Source: Pachypanchax playfairii (lineage: Eukaryota; Chordata; Actinopteri; Cyprinodontiformes; Aplocheilidae). Taken from it: a DNA stretch of 64,000 nucleotides. Under the pieces are notes generated by a model that had not been told where the DNA came from, did no database searches, and saw nothing but the letters and a program-made list of their open reading frames with translations. The stretch lies in contig SSNP01000135.1 of NCBI GenBank assembly GCA_006937955.1, positions 327,279-391,278 of the forward strand, given 5' to 3'. Below, one piece after another: positions 53,461 through 64,000 of this stretch; within the stretch, counting starts at the first letter, position 1, and each line of letters starts with the position of its first letter. The position numbers and the translations under genes are program-made.

Positions 53461-55740
53461 TATGTTTTCTTCCATCTTTTCTCTCCCAAGAAGTCTGTTT
53501 TTGTTATTGTTGTCTTCATAGGTGTAGCTAACGCTGGTGGAGCTGCTTGGAGACAAAATTCCCTGATGCAGAGGAAAGGGCGTCAAGATGATTCTGAAGT
53601 TCCTTCCTCAGAACGTATTTTAGTCCACAGTTGTTAGTTTGAGTAGATAGTGATCAGGCAGGCAAGTCAGACGTTGTGCATCATGACAACACAAAGGAAA
53701 TGATGCAGCAACTCTTCAGTAATATTAAATGTTGTTTGAGGAGATATTTGGACACCAGCTGAGGTTTTTCTTGCTTTCTTTGCTTCTGTGTGGATTTGTG
53801 AGCAAAACAGAGTGGAAAGCTAGAAAGAGTGGCAGGGGTTTTGAGGCCTTTTTGCAGCTGGGTGGTAAATGCGCTGCAGCAGATGCATTTGAATTGCTAA
53901 TAAAGCCTGAGCTATGATGCAGAAAGACAAACAACCTGTGATGATGCCCGTCTGAGTGGGGGGAGGTTTGAGCTTGTTTTGGAGCAGGAAGAACTGCTCA
54001 CTCTAAGTGCATATATGTAAAATAAGTCCGTGTTTATACTAATCAGGACCTGGTTTTACTAAAAAGAATCAAAGTTGTATCCTCTGGGTACCCTCACCAC
54101 CGCCTGTGACTCTCCAAACTCTTCATTAGCTCTTCTCAATCATCCTTCCAATGAAACTGTCTGTCACAGAAATTCATTTTCTCCTGTTTGCATTTTGAGT
54201 GCAAACATCAAAACATCCAGTTAACGAGAGGCTTTTTGTGTTTGCATGGTCATGTTCATGCAGCTCATTACATCTGAATAAACAGGGCAAAAGGTCAAAG
54301 ACATTATTAAATTCTCTATGAATGAGCGGAACCGTCAACTTTCAAGTTGCAGAAACTTTTTTTTAAGTCCTGCAGTTGTCTGAATCAACTTGTAGCACTT
54401 GACACTCCAAATATCTCTCAAAAGCAAGCTGAAATGTTGTTTATCTAGTGATGAAGGAGTTATTGACAGATATTTATTGATAAATGTGAAGGATGTAACT
54501 TTGATAAAAGACGGAATGATGATTAAATTTTTATATCTAACAAAAACAAATGAAAGAAAGAGAATGAGGCACCTTTTCTTTGAGATTATTATTGTTCTTA
54601 AATAAAACATGTACTCATATAAATCAATACAATTGACTAGTTATATTCAAACACCTTTACAGCGCATAAAGAAAACTATTTACATCCCAGTATGTGAGTT
54701 TTATGAATGGACTCAAGCAATTACAGCATCACAATCCAAAGCTTAACTTCAGCATCAAATATATGTCTGGTACTTGTGTCCAGATGTGCTCTCACATCAG
54801 GCCTCAAGCTCAAACCTGTGATTTATACTGATCCTGTGTGTTGTTGTCAGGACTGAGCTCCTCACATTCATGGAGCAAGAGGCTGGAGCAACAACACTAA
54901 CGCTGAAAGTGTTGCTGACGCCCACCATAAATTGAGATACATCAGCTCTATCAGAGCTCTTGGCAGTCAGCTTTGGAAGGTAAATCACTTTGTCATAGTT
55001 GGGATATATTGTTTTCTCTCTGCATGTGTTTAAACACGGGTTGTTACTATAAATGTACCACAATCTGTGTTAAAATTCTCAATTAACCAGAAATATTTTG
55101 AAAAATCCTCGAACTAATGCCACCACTTTAAAGACGGTACTACTTTTTTTTCCTCAGGTATAAATTTTCTCGTGTATCAGCTGCTTTCACTAACAGAATA
55201 AAGGACAGTACCAGGTCCGATCCAGAGCCATCACAGAAATTGGACCGGACCCCGTGAGCAGCACTGGGCTGTGAAATGAGCTCTGCGTGAGGTCCACATG
55301 GGGCAACCACAACTTCTGGCATTTTTCTTATCAGAAATCGATCACTTTAAAAGAAGCAGTTGTAAAACAGAGAGTACTTTTTTTTTCATGACAAATTCTC
55401 ATAAAAGATTTTTATAATCAGGGACTTTTTCTGCCCATCTGCATTCAGAATATCAATAACAGTTTTATCATTAAAGAAATACTTTATTGTGTCATTTAAG
55501 ATGTCAATTAAATGTGTAAAAATTTTATAGAAATGTATAGAATTAAATGAAAAAACAAACATAAAGGGTTTCCATGGGACATAAGGCAAGATTTGTGAAA
55601 AACTGCACATGCATTTCCAGTTTATTAAATGCTAATGGGTCATGAAGCATTAAAAACCCAAAATAACGAGGCCATCCGCATATATGTCTGTTGCCTTGGA
55701 AACGCTGTGTGCCACATAATGCGCTGCAGTTCGACGTCCG
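53461..55740. other. Gene-free spacer
   Basis: No supported exon, RNA gene or repeat; short chance frames only. Confidence 0.4.
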
Positions 55741-55760
55741 AATTTCCCGCGCAGTTGTAG

Positions 55761-55795
55761 GGATGTGACGTAAATTGACGCTGCATGCGCGTTGC
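55761..55795 (+). promoter_or_regulatory. Possible TATA-less promoter elements of the orphan exon
   Basis: TGACGTAA (55766-55773) is a CRE/ATF-type site and GCATGCGC (55783-55790) an NRF1-like half site. They lie within 60 bp upstream of the ATG at 55820. Such pairs are typical of housekeeping promoters, though two short motifs are weak proof. Confidence 0.4.
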
Positions 55796-55819
55796 CGACA
55801 GCTCTTGAACAGGAAGAAC

Positions 55820-56096
55820 ATGGCCGCCGTGGACTTGGATTCAAACACTGAAGGTATACTTATGGATGTTTCTGCAGCCAGCAAACGACCTGCATCCACT
55901 CTCACCCCCCAAAAAAGTGGCACCACGAAGAAAAAAAGACTTTATCAGCGGCATCTCGTGAGTCTAAAAAAAAATATGACCGAAGCCGGGCAGGCACCCG
56001 CATAAATATTGGATTTACGTTCGATTCATGGAGGGAACTTCAGCTGCATTTGGGAGTGAAAACGGATGCTGACATGGCTCATTTCCTTGTGACCAG
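55820..56096 (+). pseudogene. Orphan first exon with shifted reading frame, unknown gene
   Basis: ATG at 55820 opens MAAVDLDSNTEGILMDVSA... followed by a basic stretch TTKKKRLYQR. In the next frame the sequence continues without a stop as SRESKKKYDRSRAGTRINIG then FTFDSWRELQLHLGVKTDAD, ending at a good splice donor AG|GTGAGA (56096/56097). The second half resembles the N-terminal block (RINIG..F..W..L....G.KTDAE.A.FLL) seen in many uncharacterised fish zinc-finger-type proteins. The two halves need a one-base shift, perhaps in the A-run at 55929-55935, so this is either a decayed exon or a base error. No downstream exons were recognised. The family is not known to me by name. Confidence 0.45.
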
Positions 56097-56692
56097 GTGA
56101 GAAAACATTATAGGTCGTGTTTAGAGCCTGATACAGTATGAAAATGATGAGATCAAATCAAATAACAGAGTGGAGAGACCTGACGTGAAGTATGTTAGCC
56201 TCCCCGGTGCAGTGCTGTGAAGACGAACAGTCTGTAAAGTGTCTGTGCGCGCTCCCGTGCAGGCTTGGCTGGTGGCTGCAGTTAGCCACAGCGCCTGTCG
56301 CGGCAGCACTGAGTCAGATTTTGTAAAGCTGCCTTAAGTTCCTTTAAGTGTTTCATATGCACATTTTGAAAATGAGCATCAGAATAAGTTGATTGAAATG
56401 GTGACATTTCCAAAAATGATCCTCAAACAAGCAAAAAAAAAAAAAAGACTTTATTTACATTCACTTGATTAGGTACACATGTGCAGCTGCTGTTAAAAAA
56501 GCATATCAGCCAATCACAAGGCAGAATGCTGAATGCTAGACGCATGTGGTGAATATGAAGTTCAAACTGAGCATCAGATTGAGGAAAATGGAGAATTTAA
56601 AAGATTTTAAACACAAAATGGTTGTTGATACCAGATGGGCGGGGCTGTGTGTTTTACTTGATAAAAAATAAGATGAGAACCATTACTGACTC
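56097..56692. other. Spacer after the orphan exon
   Basis: No following exon recognised; would be intron if the gene is real. Confidence 0.35.
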
Positions 56693-57245
56693 CTCCTTTA
56701 CACTGGATGCGTCAGCGTTGTTCACGAAAGCAGCCGCTTGTCCCTTTCCACCGGGTGCGTTTCAGACACGTTTCTCTTGTGAGTGTGTTCTGTCCAGCGG
56801 TTCCCGGTAGATCATGGAATCACAGGAGAATTGCAAAATCAAACATGATTTCATCAGTACACACAACAACAAGCAGGGAGAAAGACGTATCTAGAAGGTC
56901 TGTGGTATATTTTCACACGCCCTACGGACTTCAAACTTGTTACAGGTTATGTATTTTTTCGTAGTCAAGCAAACCGAAATCTGCATGTGTCCTTTTATTT
57001 TGAAACTTCCGCGTACAAATGCCTAACTTCCTGTCTGGTCCAAACTAAAATGCTGAGCTTGATATGTTTTAGAAGCGTGCGTAAGAAATAGAACTGCCAC
57101 GTAAAGCCTGCGACACTACGCTTCTGAAATGCGTCTGATTCGCGTTGCTTCACACCCAATGGAAACGGTTCATTGACTTTAATGGCGGCTATCAGCTGCA
57201 TATAATGCTTCAATTACATTACGCATCTGTTTCACGTCCGTTGTA
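56693..57245. mobile_element. GC-rich foldback element, family B copy 3
   Basis: Shares CACAACAACAAGCAGGGAGA, CCTACGGACTTCAAAC, TGTCCTTTTATTTTGAAACT and GCGACACTACGCTTCTG-like phrases, in the same order, with the element at about 14285-14770. The left end has the TTTACACTGGATGCGTCAGC unit and the right end its inverted GCGTTGCTTCACACCCAATGG. No coding capacity. Confidence 0.6.
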
Positions 57246-58417
57246 AATGAGGGTTTAGGTTTACAGAGAATCGTCTGAAAAAGAGAAATATCCAACCAAT
57301 GGTAGTTAATTATATATTAAAGTTATTTATTACATCACCATAGAGATCATCGACAAAAAAAAATGTTTAAAAACATAAACTTTACATCGACTTCTTGGCC
57401 AAAACTGGTCTAAAGTTGGTCTCAGTGTCTTTTAGACAGACGTCTCACTGCCGATCAGCAACATTCACGTCATGGATTATAATTTAAGACCATTCAGAAT
57501 CTAATCATATGCTCTGTGGACTCTGATTGACTGAGTCATTAACTTCTACCACTGTCCTGAGACAAGATCTGAGGACTGAGCTGGGGGGGGGGGGGCTACT
57601 GTCTGTTAGGAGGATTTTCCAAATGTTTGGATCCAATCTGAAATATATCTGTGGAAAATCCAGCCAGACTTCATCCAAACCACCGAGTAATTGACCCAAT
57701 TCTAAATGTGGTTGACCTAAACAGACTGTAACAGGGAGAGAACGCGGCGCTTAATTTGATCAATTAACAAACAGCCATGGTTGAAAAGAGCTGGAATATA
57801 ATACTAATAATGGTCTGAGTCAGTTCACAAAGAGGCTTATGGGCTTTAAACAATGCCAAAATTTTTATCCCAAATTAGTATTAAAAAAAATATTAAAAAA
57901 CAATGGAATGAGGACGTTACAGTTTCTATTCAAAGTTCAGACTTTAGTTCGACTGAACTGCTGTAATATGACTATCAAAGAGCTGCATAACGCGTCCGCA
58001 TTCTATTTCCTTTCAACTCTCATGTTAAAACATCTTTTAAAAATTGTGTTGGATTGCAACATTTTAGTTGTGCTTTTATTTTTATAGTCTCTTATTACCT
58101 TGTTTTTGTTCTTATTGTAAGGAGACCTTGAGTGTTTTGAAAGGCGTATATACTGTAGATTCACTGCGTTAAATGTTATTATTATCAGCTGTGCTTAAAA
58201 AACCTCAACTGTCTGACACAATGATGTGAAGAGAAGAAGGACACATTTCATCTACAATAAGGAAAGAGACTGAAAAAGTTCAAACAGAAGATGAAAAGAG
58301 AAAGTTAGTTTTACAAGGTAATGAATAATTGAGTGCACTCATTTGCCATACTTGTTTAGTATTTAGCCTTTTTTTTCTTGAGTAAAGAAAATCGTGTTGT
58401 TTATCCTAAATGTATTT
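57246..58417. other. Gene-free spacer
   Basis: Contains a G10 run at about 57583-57593. An 82-codon frame at 57839-58087 may be an eroded LINE C-terminus (LLKIV-like end plus TTATTATTATC sequence after it) but is too degraded to claim. Confidence 0.4.
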
Positions 58418-58835
58418 GTATAGCACTTTTCTAGTCTTAGTGACCACTCAAAGTGCTTTTACACTACAAGTTTTACATTCACACATGTAAATCAGGGGGC
58501 TACACAGGGTTCAGTGTCTTGCCCAAAGACATGTCAACATATCCTACATGTTAACCTTGAGAAGTCAGAATGGTGATGGTGAAAGGTGATGGAGTTTGGT
58601 AGTCGCGTTGCAGTGGGGTGGGACTGTATATGCTTGTAAGATGGTCTTTCAAGTGTTATCGCTATAAATAGCCGGTCGGAAACGATGCATGGCGGAGAAA
58701 TGCGGGAGAAGGAGGGGCTCAGGGAGATTTTCGGGGAAAATTGACATGTATTCAACATGTGGCGGAAGCCGGGATTGATCTACCAACCTTTTGATTGGAA
58801 TACTACCGCTTTACCCACTGAGCCACAGCCGCCCA
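58418..58835. repeat. SINE-like fish repeat, interrupted
   Basis: The left part TATAGCACTTTTCTAGTCTT, GTGACCACTCAAAGTGCTTT and TTCAGTGTCTTGCCCAAAGA, and the right part GCCGGGATTGATCTACCAAC then TACCGCTTTACCCACTGAGC, CACAGCC, are the two halves of a repeat frequent in fishes. The right half, read on -, has tRNA-like A-box character. About 180 bp of other sequence separates them. Confidence 0.55.
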
Positions 58836-58838
58836 ACC

Positions 58839-59250
58839 TTAAAGGTTGAATGTGGAACACAGTGACATCTAGTGTGTGGATGTTGTAGTTTCATGCATTT
58901 TGATGCCATGAAAATTTATTATTTGGGTCCATCTTTTGGTCACCTAAACTCACTCTGGTTTTTGATCTTCTCAAGGATAACGACATCTCCGGGGCTCCGA
59001 AACAGCTGTTTGACTTGCTGACGCCGCCATTTTCCACCGTACCAGCCTCAGATTATTTATCGTATGAGGCAACCAAAGGTGCCCAATACACTATTGGCTG
59101 GTGGATGTAAACATAATGCCAACATTGTCCCAGTCAGATCAAAGATTTTATTATATTTTACTTCACATATAACACACCTCTAAACACCATGTGAAGGGAT
59201 TTTTTTAAAAATATAGCTTTTTATGAAGTTGTTCCGTATTCAACCTTTAA
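58839..59250. mobile_element. TTAA-flanked MITE, family D
   Basis: TTAA at 58839-58842 and 59247-59250 enclose AGGTTGAATGTGGAACA...TTGTTCCGTATTCAACCT; the 17-bp inverted ends differ at about two positions. 412 bp, no transposase. It sits immediately beside the SINE-like repeat. Confidence 0.7.
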
Positions 59251-60019
59251 GTTGTAAAGACTTCAGTTCAAAACAAGGACCAGAGAATTTAGAGACAGAA
59301 ACCTGCAAACTGTTCTGCTTTCATGACATCTTTGTGACTCTAAAATGAGAAAAGGCCCTTTTTTCCTTCAGAAAATCTATTAATAAAATACATGATGCAA
59401 ACAATGCTACATGTGCAATCATTCACATGCACACAAAGGCAGAAAAGAAGGGATGAACTGACAGGCTCACATGTACACGTCAGACGTAAAGATGAAAGAG
59501 ACTCATCAGTGTTTCCACCTTCTGACCAGTACGAGCTGATGTGAAGAGGCCTCTGCTGCAAAGGGGAGACAAGTTCAGCTCAACCTGCTCCGCCACCATA
59601 ATAAAAATTACATTCAAAAGCATTTATGATTAGACTCCACTGTAAGGAAAAACTCTGTAACATGCTAGTCACGCTAGGTGTGGAAACACAAATGGAAACC
59701 AACAGAAGATAAAAGATGTGCTACTGGAGAGTGAATCAAAACAGAATGTGCAACATACTAATACACACAAGTTATTTTTAAAAACTGTTTTAACTCCACT
59801 TTATTTGTGATGATCCTGTTCTATATGTTAGATGAAAAGCACATCGTAAAGTTTTAATATGAATGTTCTCTAAGATCTTTTTGAATCATCCGTCAGCGTG
59901 TTGAGGTTACACTCCTGAACTGAGTGAGCTGACGCCAACACAGCAGAGTCACTTTTAATACGGTACTTAAACGATTTTGCTCCGAATGAGAAGCTCAACG
60001 GCTGTTCGTCGTTTTTCAA
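59251..60019. other. Gene-free spacer
   Basis: No supported feature before the GC-richer region at 60020. Confidence 0.4.
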
Positions 60020-60370
60020 GTAGTGCGCATGCGTTGTAGCCCCGCCTCCCTCCCTCTTCCTCCTTTTCCCTCAACGGAAGAAACGCCTTTGTGAATCGGG
60101 AATTGCGTAGTTTTATTTACAATCGGCATCGATGTTTTTTGTGGAACTACTACAACTTTGTTTCTTCAAACATCTCAGAGTCATCGATGGTAAAAGGCTG
60201 TTTATTGTTACTCAGTACAAGTGCTGCTAGTGCTGAAATGCTAGCTAGCGTGGATCACTGAAATCTGATGCTGCACACTGCAGCTTTTCCCATGTTCATG
60301 TCAGATACGTCTTTCTCTACGCTGATTCACAAGAGTTTCTGCTCATCTGTTCATTTTTTCAACATGGGTA
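60020..60370 (+). promoter_or_regulatory. Possible TATA-less promoter with first exon
   Basis: An NRF1-like TGCGCATGCGTT (60024-60035), a GC box CCCCGCCTCCC (60040-60050) and an ETS site CGGAAG (60075-60080) cluster within 60 bp, unusual against the AT-rich surroundings. Downstream at 60364, ATGG is followed by a consensus donor GTAAGT. This could be the 5' end of a gene running rightwards, beyond the Tc1 and perhaps out of the window. No second exon was found. Confidence 0.35.
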
Positions 60371-60782
60371 AGTAAATAACATAAAAAAAACAATTGAAGA
60401 GAGCTTGTTTTAGTTACTCCTGCTTTTAATTTGACATCGTTCATCATGTCTTCAACTCTCTCTCTCACTCTTTCCTTTGTTTAGACACCCAAAAACCCCC
60501 CACCCCCCTCAACTTAGTAAGCACTCCGTTGAGCTGTGTGTGTGTTTTTGTAGGTGTGTGTGTTGTGTTTATTTGCATCTCTATAGTTTGTTTAGATACA
60601 CAATTATGATTGCATTTGTCAAATTTTAGTTTGAAGAATTGCTATTATTTTTGACCGGATTGTCTCGTGTGTCTTGGTGTTATTTCCTGCCAGAATTGAC
60701 GTGGAACGCTCGCGCAAAAAATAGACAAGACGCCAAAATGATAACTTAACAGCTCCATGTCTGGCGTGAAATACATCATATA

Positions 60783-62380
60783 CAGTGGGGCAAAAAAGTA
60801 TTTAGTCAGCCACCAATTGTGTAAGTTCTCCCACTTAAAAAGATCAGAGAGGCCTGTAATTTTCATCATAGGTATACCTCAACTATGAGAGACAAAATGA
60901 GGAAAAAAAATCCAGAAAATCACATTGTCTGATTTTTAAAGAATTTATTTGCAAATTATGGTGGAAAATAAGTATTTGGTCAATAACAAAAGTTAATCTC
61001 AATACTTTGTTATATAGCCTTTGTTGGCAATGACAGAGGTCAAACGTTTTCTGTAAGTCTTCACAAGGTTTTCACACACTGTTGCTGGTATTTTGGCCCA
61101 TTCCTCCATGCAGATCTCCTCTAGAGCAGTGATGTTTTGGGGCTGACGCTGGGCAACACGGACTTTCAACTCCCTCCAGAGATTTTCTATGGGGTTGAGA
61201 TCTGGAGACTGGCTAGGCCACTCCAGGACCTTGAAATGCTTCTTACGAAGCCACTCCTTCGTTGCCCGGGTGGTGTGTTTGGGATCATTGTCATGCTGAA
61301 AGACCCAGCCACGTCTCATTTTCAATGCCCTTGCTGATGGAAGGAGGTTTTCACTCAAAATCTTACGATACATGGCCCCATTCATTCTTTCCTTTACACG
61401 GATCAGTCGTCCTGGTCCCCTTGCAGAAAAACAGCCCCAAAGCATGATGTTTCCACCCCCATGCTTTACAGTAGGTATGGTGTTCTTTGGATCCAACTCA
61501 GCATTCTTTCCCCTCCAAACACGACAAGTTGAGTTTCTACCAAAAAGTTCTATTTTGGTTTCATCTGACCATATGATGTTCTCCCAATCCTCTTCTGGAT
61601 CATCCAAATGCTCTCTAGCAAACCGCAGACGGGCCTGGACGTGTCCTGGCTTCAGCAGGGGGACACGTCTGGCACTGCAGGATTTGAGTCCCTGGCGGCG
61701 TAGTGTGTTACTGATGGTAGCCTTTGTTACTTTGGTCCCAGCTCTCTGCAGGTCATTCACTAGGTCCCTCCGTGTGGTTCTGGGATTTTTGCTCACCGTT
61801 CTTGTGATCATTTTGACCCCACGGGGTGAGATGTTGCGTGGAGCCCCAGATCGAGGGAGATTATCAGTGGTCTTGTATGTCTTCCATTTTCTAATAATTG
61901 CTCCCACAGTTGATTTCTTCACACCAAGCTGCTTACCTATTGCAGATTCAGTCTTCCCAGCCTGGTGAAGGTCTACAATTTTGTTTCTGGTGTCCTTTGA
62001 CAGCTCTTTGGTCTTGGCCATAGTGGAGTTTGGAGCGTGACTGAGGTTGTGGACAGGTGTCTTTTATACTGATAACGAGTTCACACAGGTGCCATTAATA
62101 CAGGTAACGAGTGGAGGACCGAGGAGCCTCTTAAAGAAGTTACAGGTCTGTGAAAGCCAGAAATCTTACTTGTTTGTAGGTGACCAAATACTTATTTTCC
62201 ACCATAATTTGCAAATAAATTCTTTAAAAATCAGACAATGTGATTTTCTGGATTTTTTTTCCTCATTTTGTCTCTCATAGTTGAGGTATACCTATGATGA
62301 AAATTACAGGCCTCTCTGATCTTTTTAAGTGGGAGAACTTACACAATTGGTGGCTGACTAAACACTTTTTTGCCCCACTG
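60783..62380 (-). mobile_element. Complete Tc1-like transposon, copy 2
   Basis: 1598 bp flanked by TA (60781-60782 and 62381-62382). Both terminal inverted repeats are about 200 bp (60783-60982 and 62181-62380), start CAGTGGGGCAAAAAAGT, and show one visible mismatch (GTATTTAG versus GTGTTTAG). Long IR/DR-type ends are common in fish Tc1 elements. The transposase gene lies inside on the minus strand and is uninterrupted. Ends, target duplication and open frame all suggest a recent insertion. Family likely Passport-like (from memory). Confidence 0.95.
60999..62021 (-). CDS. Tc1 transposase, full-length 340 aa
   Basis: A DD34E transposase of the Tc1/mariner superfamily that cuts and pastes the surrounding element at TA sites. 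Residues about 1-60 form the first helix-turn-helix of the paired-like DNA-binding domain (SAIGKQLGVKKSTVGAIIRK), residues about 65-120 the second (TRRDLVNDLQ, TISNTLRRQG). The catalytic triad is visible: D153 in WSDETK, D244 in FQHDNDPKH and E279 in NPIENLW, with exactly 34 residues between the last two. A Gly-rich HGGGNIMLWGCFSA block is at 188-200. The C-terminus ends IANKGYITKY. Length is the family norm and no stop or shift interrupts it. The copy at 21376-22397 differs by a one-base deletion before the Glu. Whether this protein is active cannot be told from sequence alone. Confidence 0.95.
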   Translation of the reverse strand: MAKTKELSKDTRNKIVDLHQAGKTESAIGKQLGVKKSTVGAIIRKWKTYKTTDNLPRSGAPRNISPRGVKMITRTVSKNPRTTRRDLVNDLQRAGTKVTKATISNTLRRQGLKSCSARRVPLLKPGHVQARLRFAREHLDDPEEDWENIIWSDETKIELFGRNSTCRVWRGKNAELDPKNTIPTVKHGGGNIMLWGCFSARGPGRLIRVKERMNGAMYRKILSENLLPSARALKMRRGWVFQHDNDPKHTTRATKEWLRKKHFKVLEWPSQSPDLNPIENLWRELKVRVAQRQPQNITALEEICMEEWAKIPATVCENLVKTYRKRLTSVIANKGYITKY

Positions 62381-62382
62381 TA

Positions 62383-64000
62383 GGTTAACAAGGGCACCGA
62401 ATGGAAGCGGTCTCGGTTCCTCTCCATGCAGTGTTAACCAGTACTGAGGCCTACGCAAACTACGTAGTACGTACAGAAATATGATTTACAATGTAGTAGC
62501 CAATAGATAACAGCTACTTTATTTCAAGCCCCACCAGGTCTATGATTTATAAATATTATAACTTTTACTTTTGGACACCATAAGTACAAGACCACTGCAA
62601 GTTGACAAAATGATTTTAAAGTAAATTTGACATCTAAATTTACTACAAAATCCTATTTATCACCTTCAACATGTGTCGCTCTCACTGAAACTCTAACACA
62701 GAAGGTGTAACTACTTAGAAAATAATACAGCTACACAGCAGGAAGGGGCACCCGCATTAGAGACACATACAGGAAGTTGTATTAAACAGTAGGAGCCTCT
62801 GAAAGTTGAGGAAGTATTTATATTGACTTTGATTTCACAACTTGATGCGATCTCGCCGAAGGGCAGTTCTGATATCAAGGGTCCTTTTAGTCCTTCATTC
62901 AGTGAGCAGAGCCTGCCAACCGGTTCATACTGCACCTATCAGCTTCTCCCCCTGCAGGTGGAGGTCCCACATGTCCTGTCGTCTCTTTTGGCTGAGCACA
63001 ACTGAGTCCCTGGAGTTAAAGCTTGGCCACAAGGTGTGAACCAGCAAGCCCTCGTGTGGGAAGCTCTGGAAGAAACAACTGCTGCTGTTTGGCCTCTAAC
63101 AGTGTCAATGGTTGAGGCAGCTGGTTAGGATACCTCCTCCTCCCCCAGGAAGATGTTTTTGGCATGTTCTTCTCTATTAGGGAAATCTCTGAAACCTCTG
63201 GACGGTTAATTTCTTTGTTTTCAGGAACGCTTTGGGATCGGGCAGAATGAGCTGGAGGGTTTTGTTGTGCAGAGGGATTGTTTTTCTTTGACCTTCTGCC
63301 TCCTCAACTTTGTTTCAGATAATTGGATGAAAATGGATGGGTATATAACAGTCTAATTTCTCTGGTTTGATCTTCTGTGCTAAATCTCAGCTGCATTGTG
63401 TCCAGGATCTTTTTTAGTCAGTGTTTTCTGAATGCACGGCAGGAATCACAGCAACTGTGAGGCAAACACAACTCGGAAGAATCCTACAACCTTTTGAATG
63501 CAAGAATATTCCAATGAGTTTGACTCAAGCTTCTGCAGAGTCCCAATAAAAGTAAAAATCTTCCTTGTTTTCCTTTATATTCATTTTAATTTTACCCTAA
63601 TAAAATAATTTTAGATGAAGAGCAACTAAAAAAAGCTTTAGATGATTAGTTATATTAAATTTTGTTTGTCTGAAGTAAAATTGTTTAATTCATTTTAATA
63701 GGTTTTTATCTGTAATAACAAATAATATAAAAACTTCTTTTTGAAACAACACAAGGGGAAAAGAAATGTGTTTATTTCAAACAAAACTAAAAAAAAAAAA
63801 TGGAAAAATAAAACCAATTTGTTGCCTTCCATGTGAACATCAGTAACCTCCACATGTAAGAACAACACCCACTGACTCGTTTACCCCTCCAAACTAAACT
63901 AATCCTCCACAACTCTCTGTATAATCGAAAAATCTGGGGTTCTGGGAGGATACAAAGAAAAAACTGCAGAGTTCAACAGCCTCAAATTAGAGCCAGAGAA
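62383..64000. other. Gene-free right end of window
   Basis: No supported gene. A strong acceptor-like tract (CTTCTCCCCCTGCAG, ending 62957) precedes an open stretch to 63039, but its frame and content match nothing I know. A poly(A) run is at 63789-63800. Confidence 0.4.

Noticed and set aside
61372..61968. 198-codon frame antisense to the Tc1 transposase (also 21429-22025)
   Set aside because: Mirror frame of the transposase; composition follows the sense gene.
62842..63039. Possible coding exon after a strong polypyrimidine acceptor
   Set aside because: No recognisable protein, no consistent phase with the putative exon at 60.36 kb.

Overview
The window is teleost nuclear DNA, most likely from a spiny-rayed (acanthomorph) fish. 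The evidence is AT-rich sequence, short GT-AG introns in conserved vertebrate genes, and a dense load of fish-type transposons: Tc1, hAT, TTAA-flanked piggyBac-like MITEs, a Penelope-like element, L2-type LINE tails and tRNA-like SINE heads. The species cannot be named from the sequence.

Three protein-coding genes can be reconstructed exon by exon. nfkbia (IkB-alpha, + strand, coding span 795-2622, 6 coding exons, 306 aa) is followed tail-to-tail by psma6 (20S proteasome subunit alpha-6, - strand, 4794-11464, 7 coding exons, 246 aa). About 31 kb further on lies fam177a1 (- strand, 42354-43691, 5 coding exons, 214 aa). From memory of human 14q13, the order FAM177A1-PSMA6-NFKBIA and the relative orientations are the same, so the block is conserved synteny. 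PRORP and PPP2R3C, which I recall lying between FAM177A1 and PSMA6 in human, were not recognised here. nfkbia has NF-kB-type sites just upstream, as expected of a feedback inhibitor. IkB-alpha is destroyed by the proteasome that psma6 helps build, but nothing in the sequence shows shared control.

Layout: 1-600 nothing recognised; 0.6-3 kb nfkbia; 4-11.5 kb psma6, with a 1.1 kb hAT-like element and other repeats in its introns; 12-42 kb a gene desert made largely of mobile elements; 42.3-43.8 kb fam177a1 and its promoter; 43.8-64 kb a second desert. The second desert holds a (CTAT)36 microsatellite, a Penelope-like element with an inverted 3' end and a 17-bp target duplication, a hAT element with a perfect 8-bp duplication, a possible orphan first exon at 55.8 kb, a possible TATA-less promoter at 60.0 kb, and a 1.6 kb Tc1 transposon with an open 340-aa transposase frame.

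Two stretches look like assembly artefacts. 19928-21012 recurs at 22459-23579 after a single N. One copy carries a Tc1 insertion exactly where the other has an empty TA, which looks like two haplotypes laid end to end. A 422-bp sequence flanks both sides of the 323-N gap at 25361-25683. No strong candidate for a wholly new biological system was found. The most interesting signals are the apparently polymorphic Tc1 insertion, the palindromic Penelope copy, the uncharacterised exon at 55.8 kb, and several uncatalogued non-autonomous transposon families.
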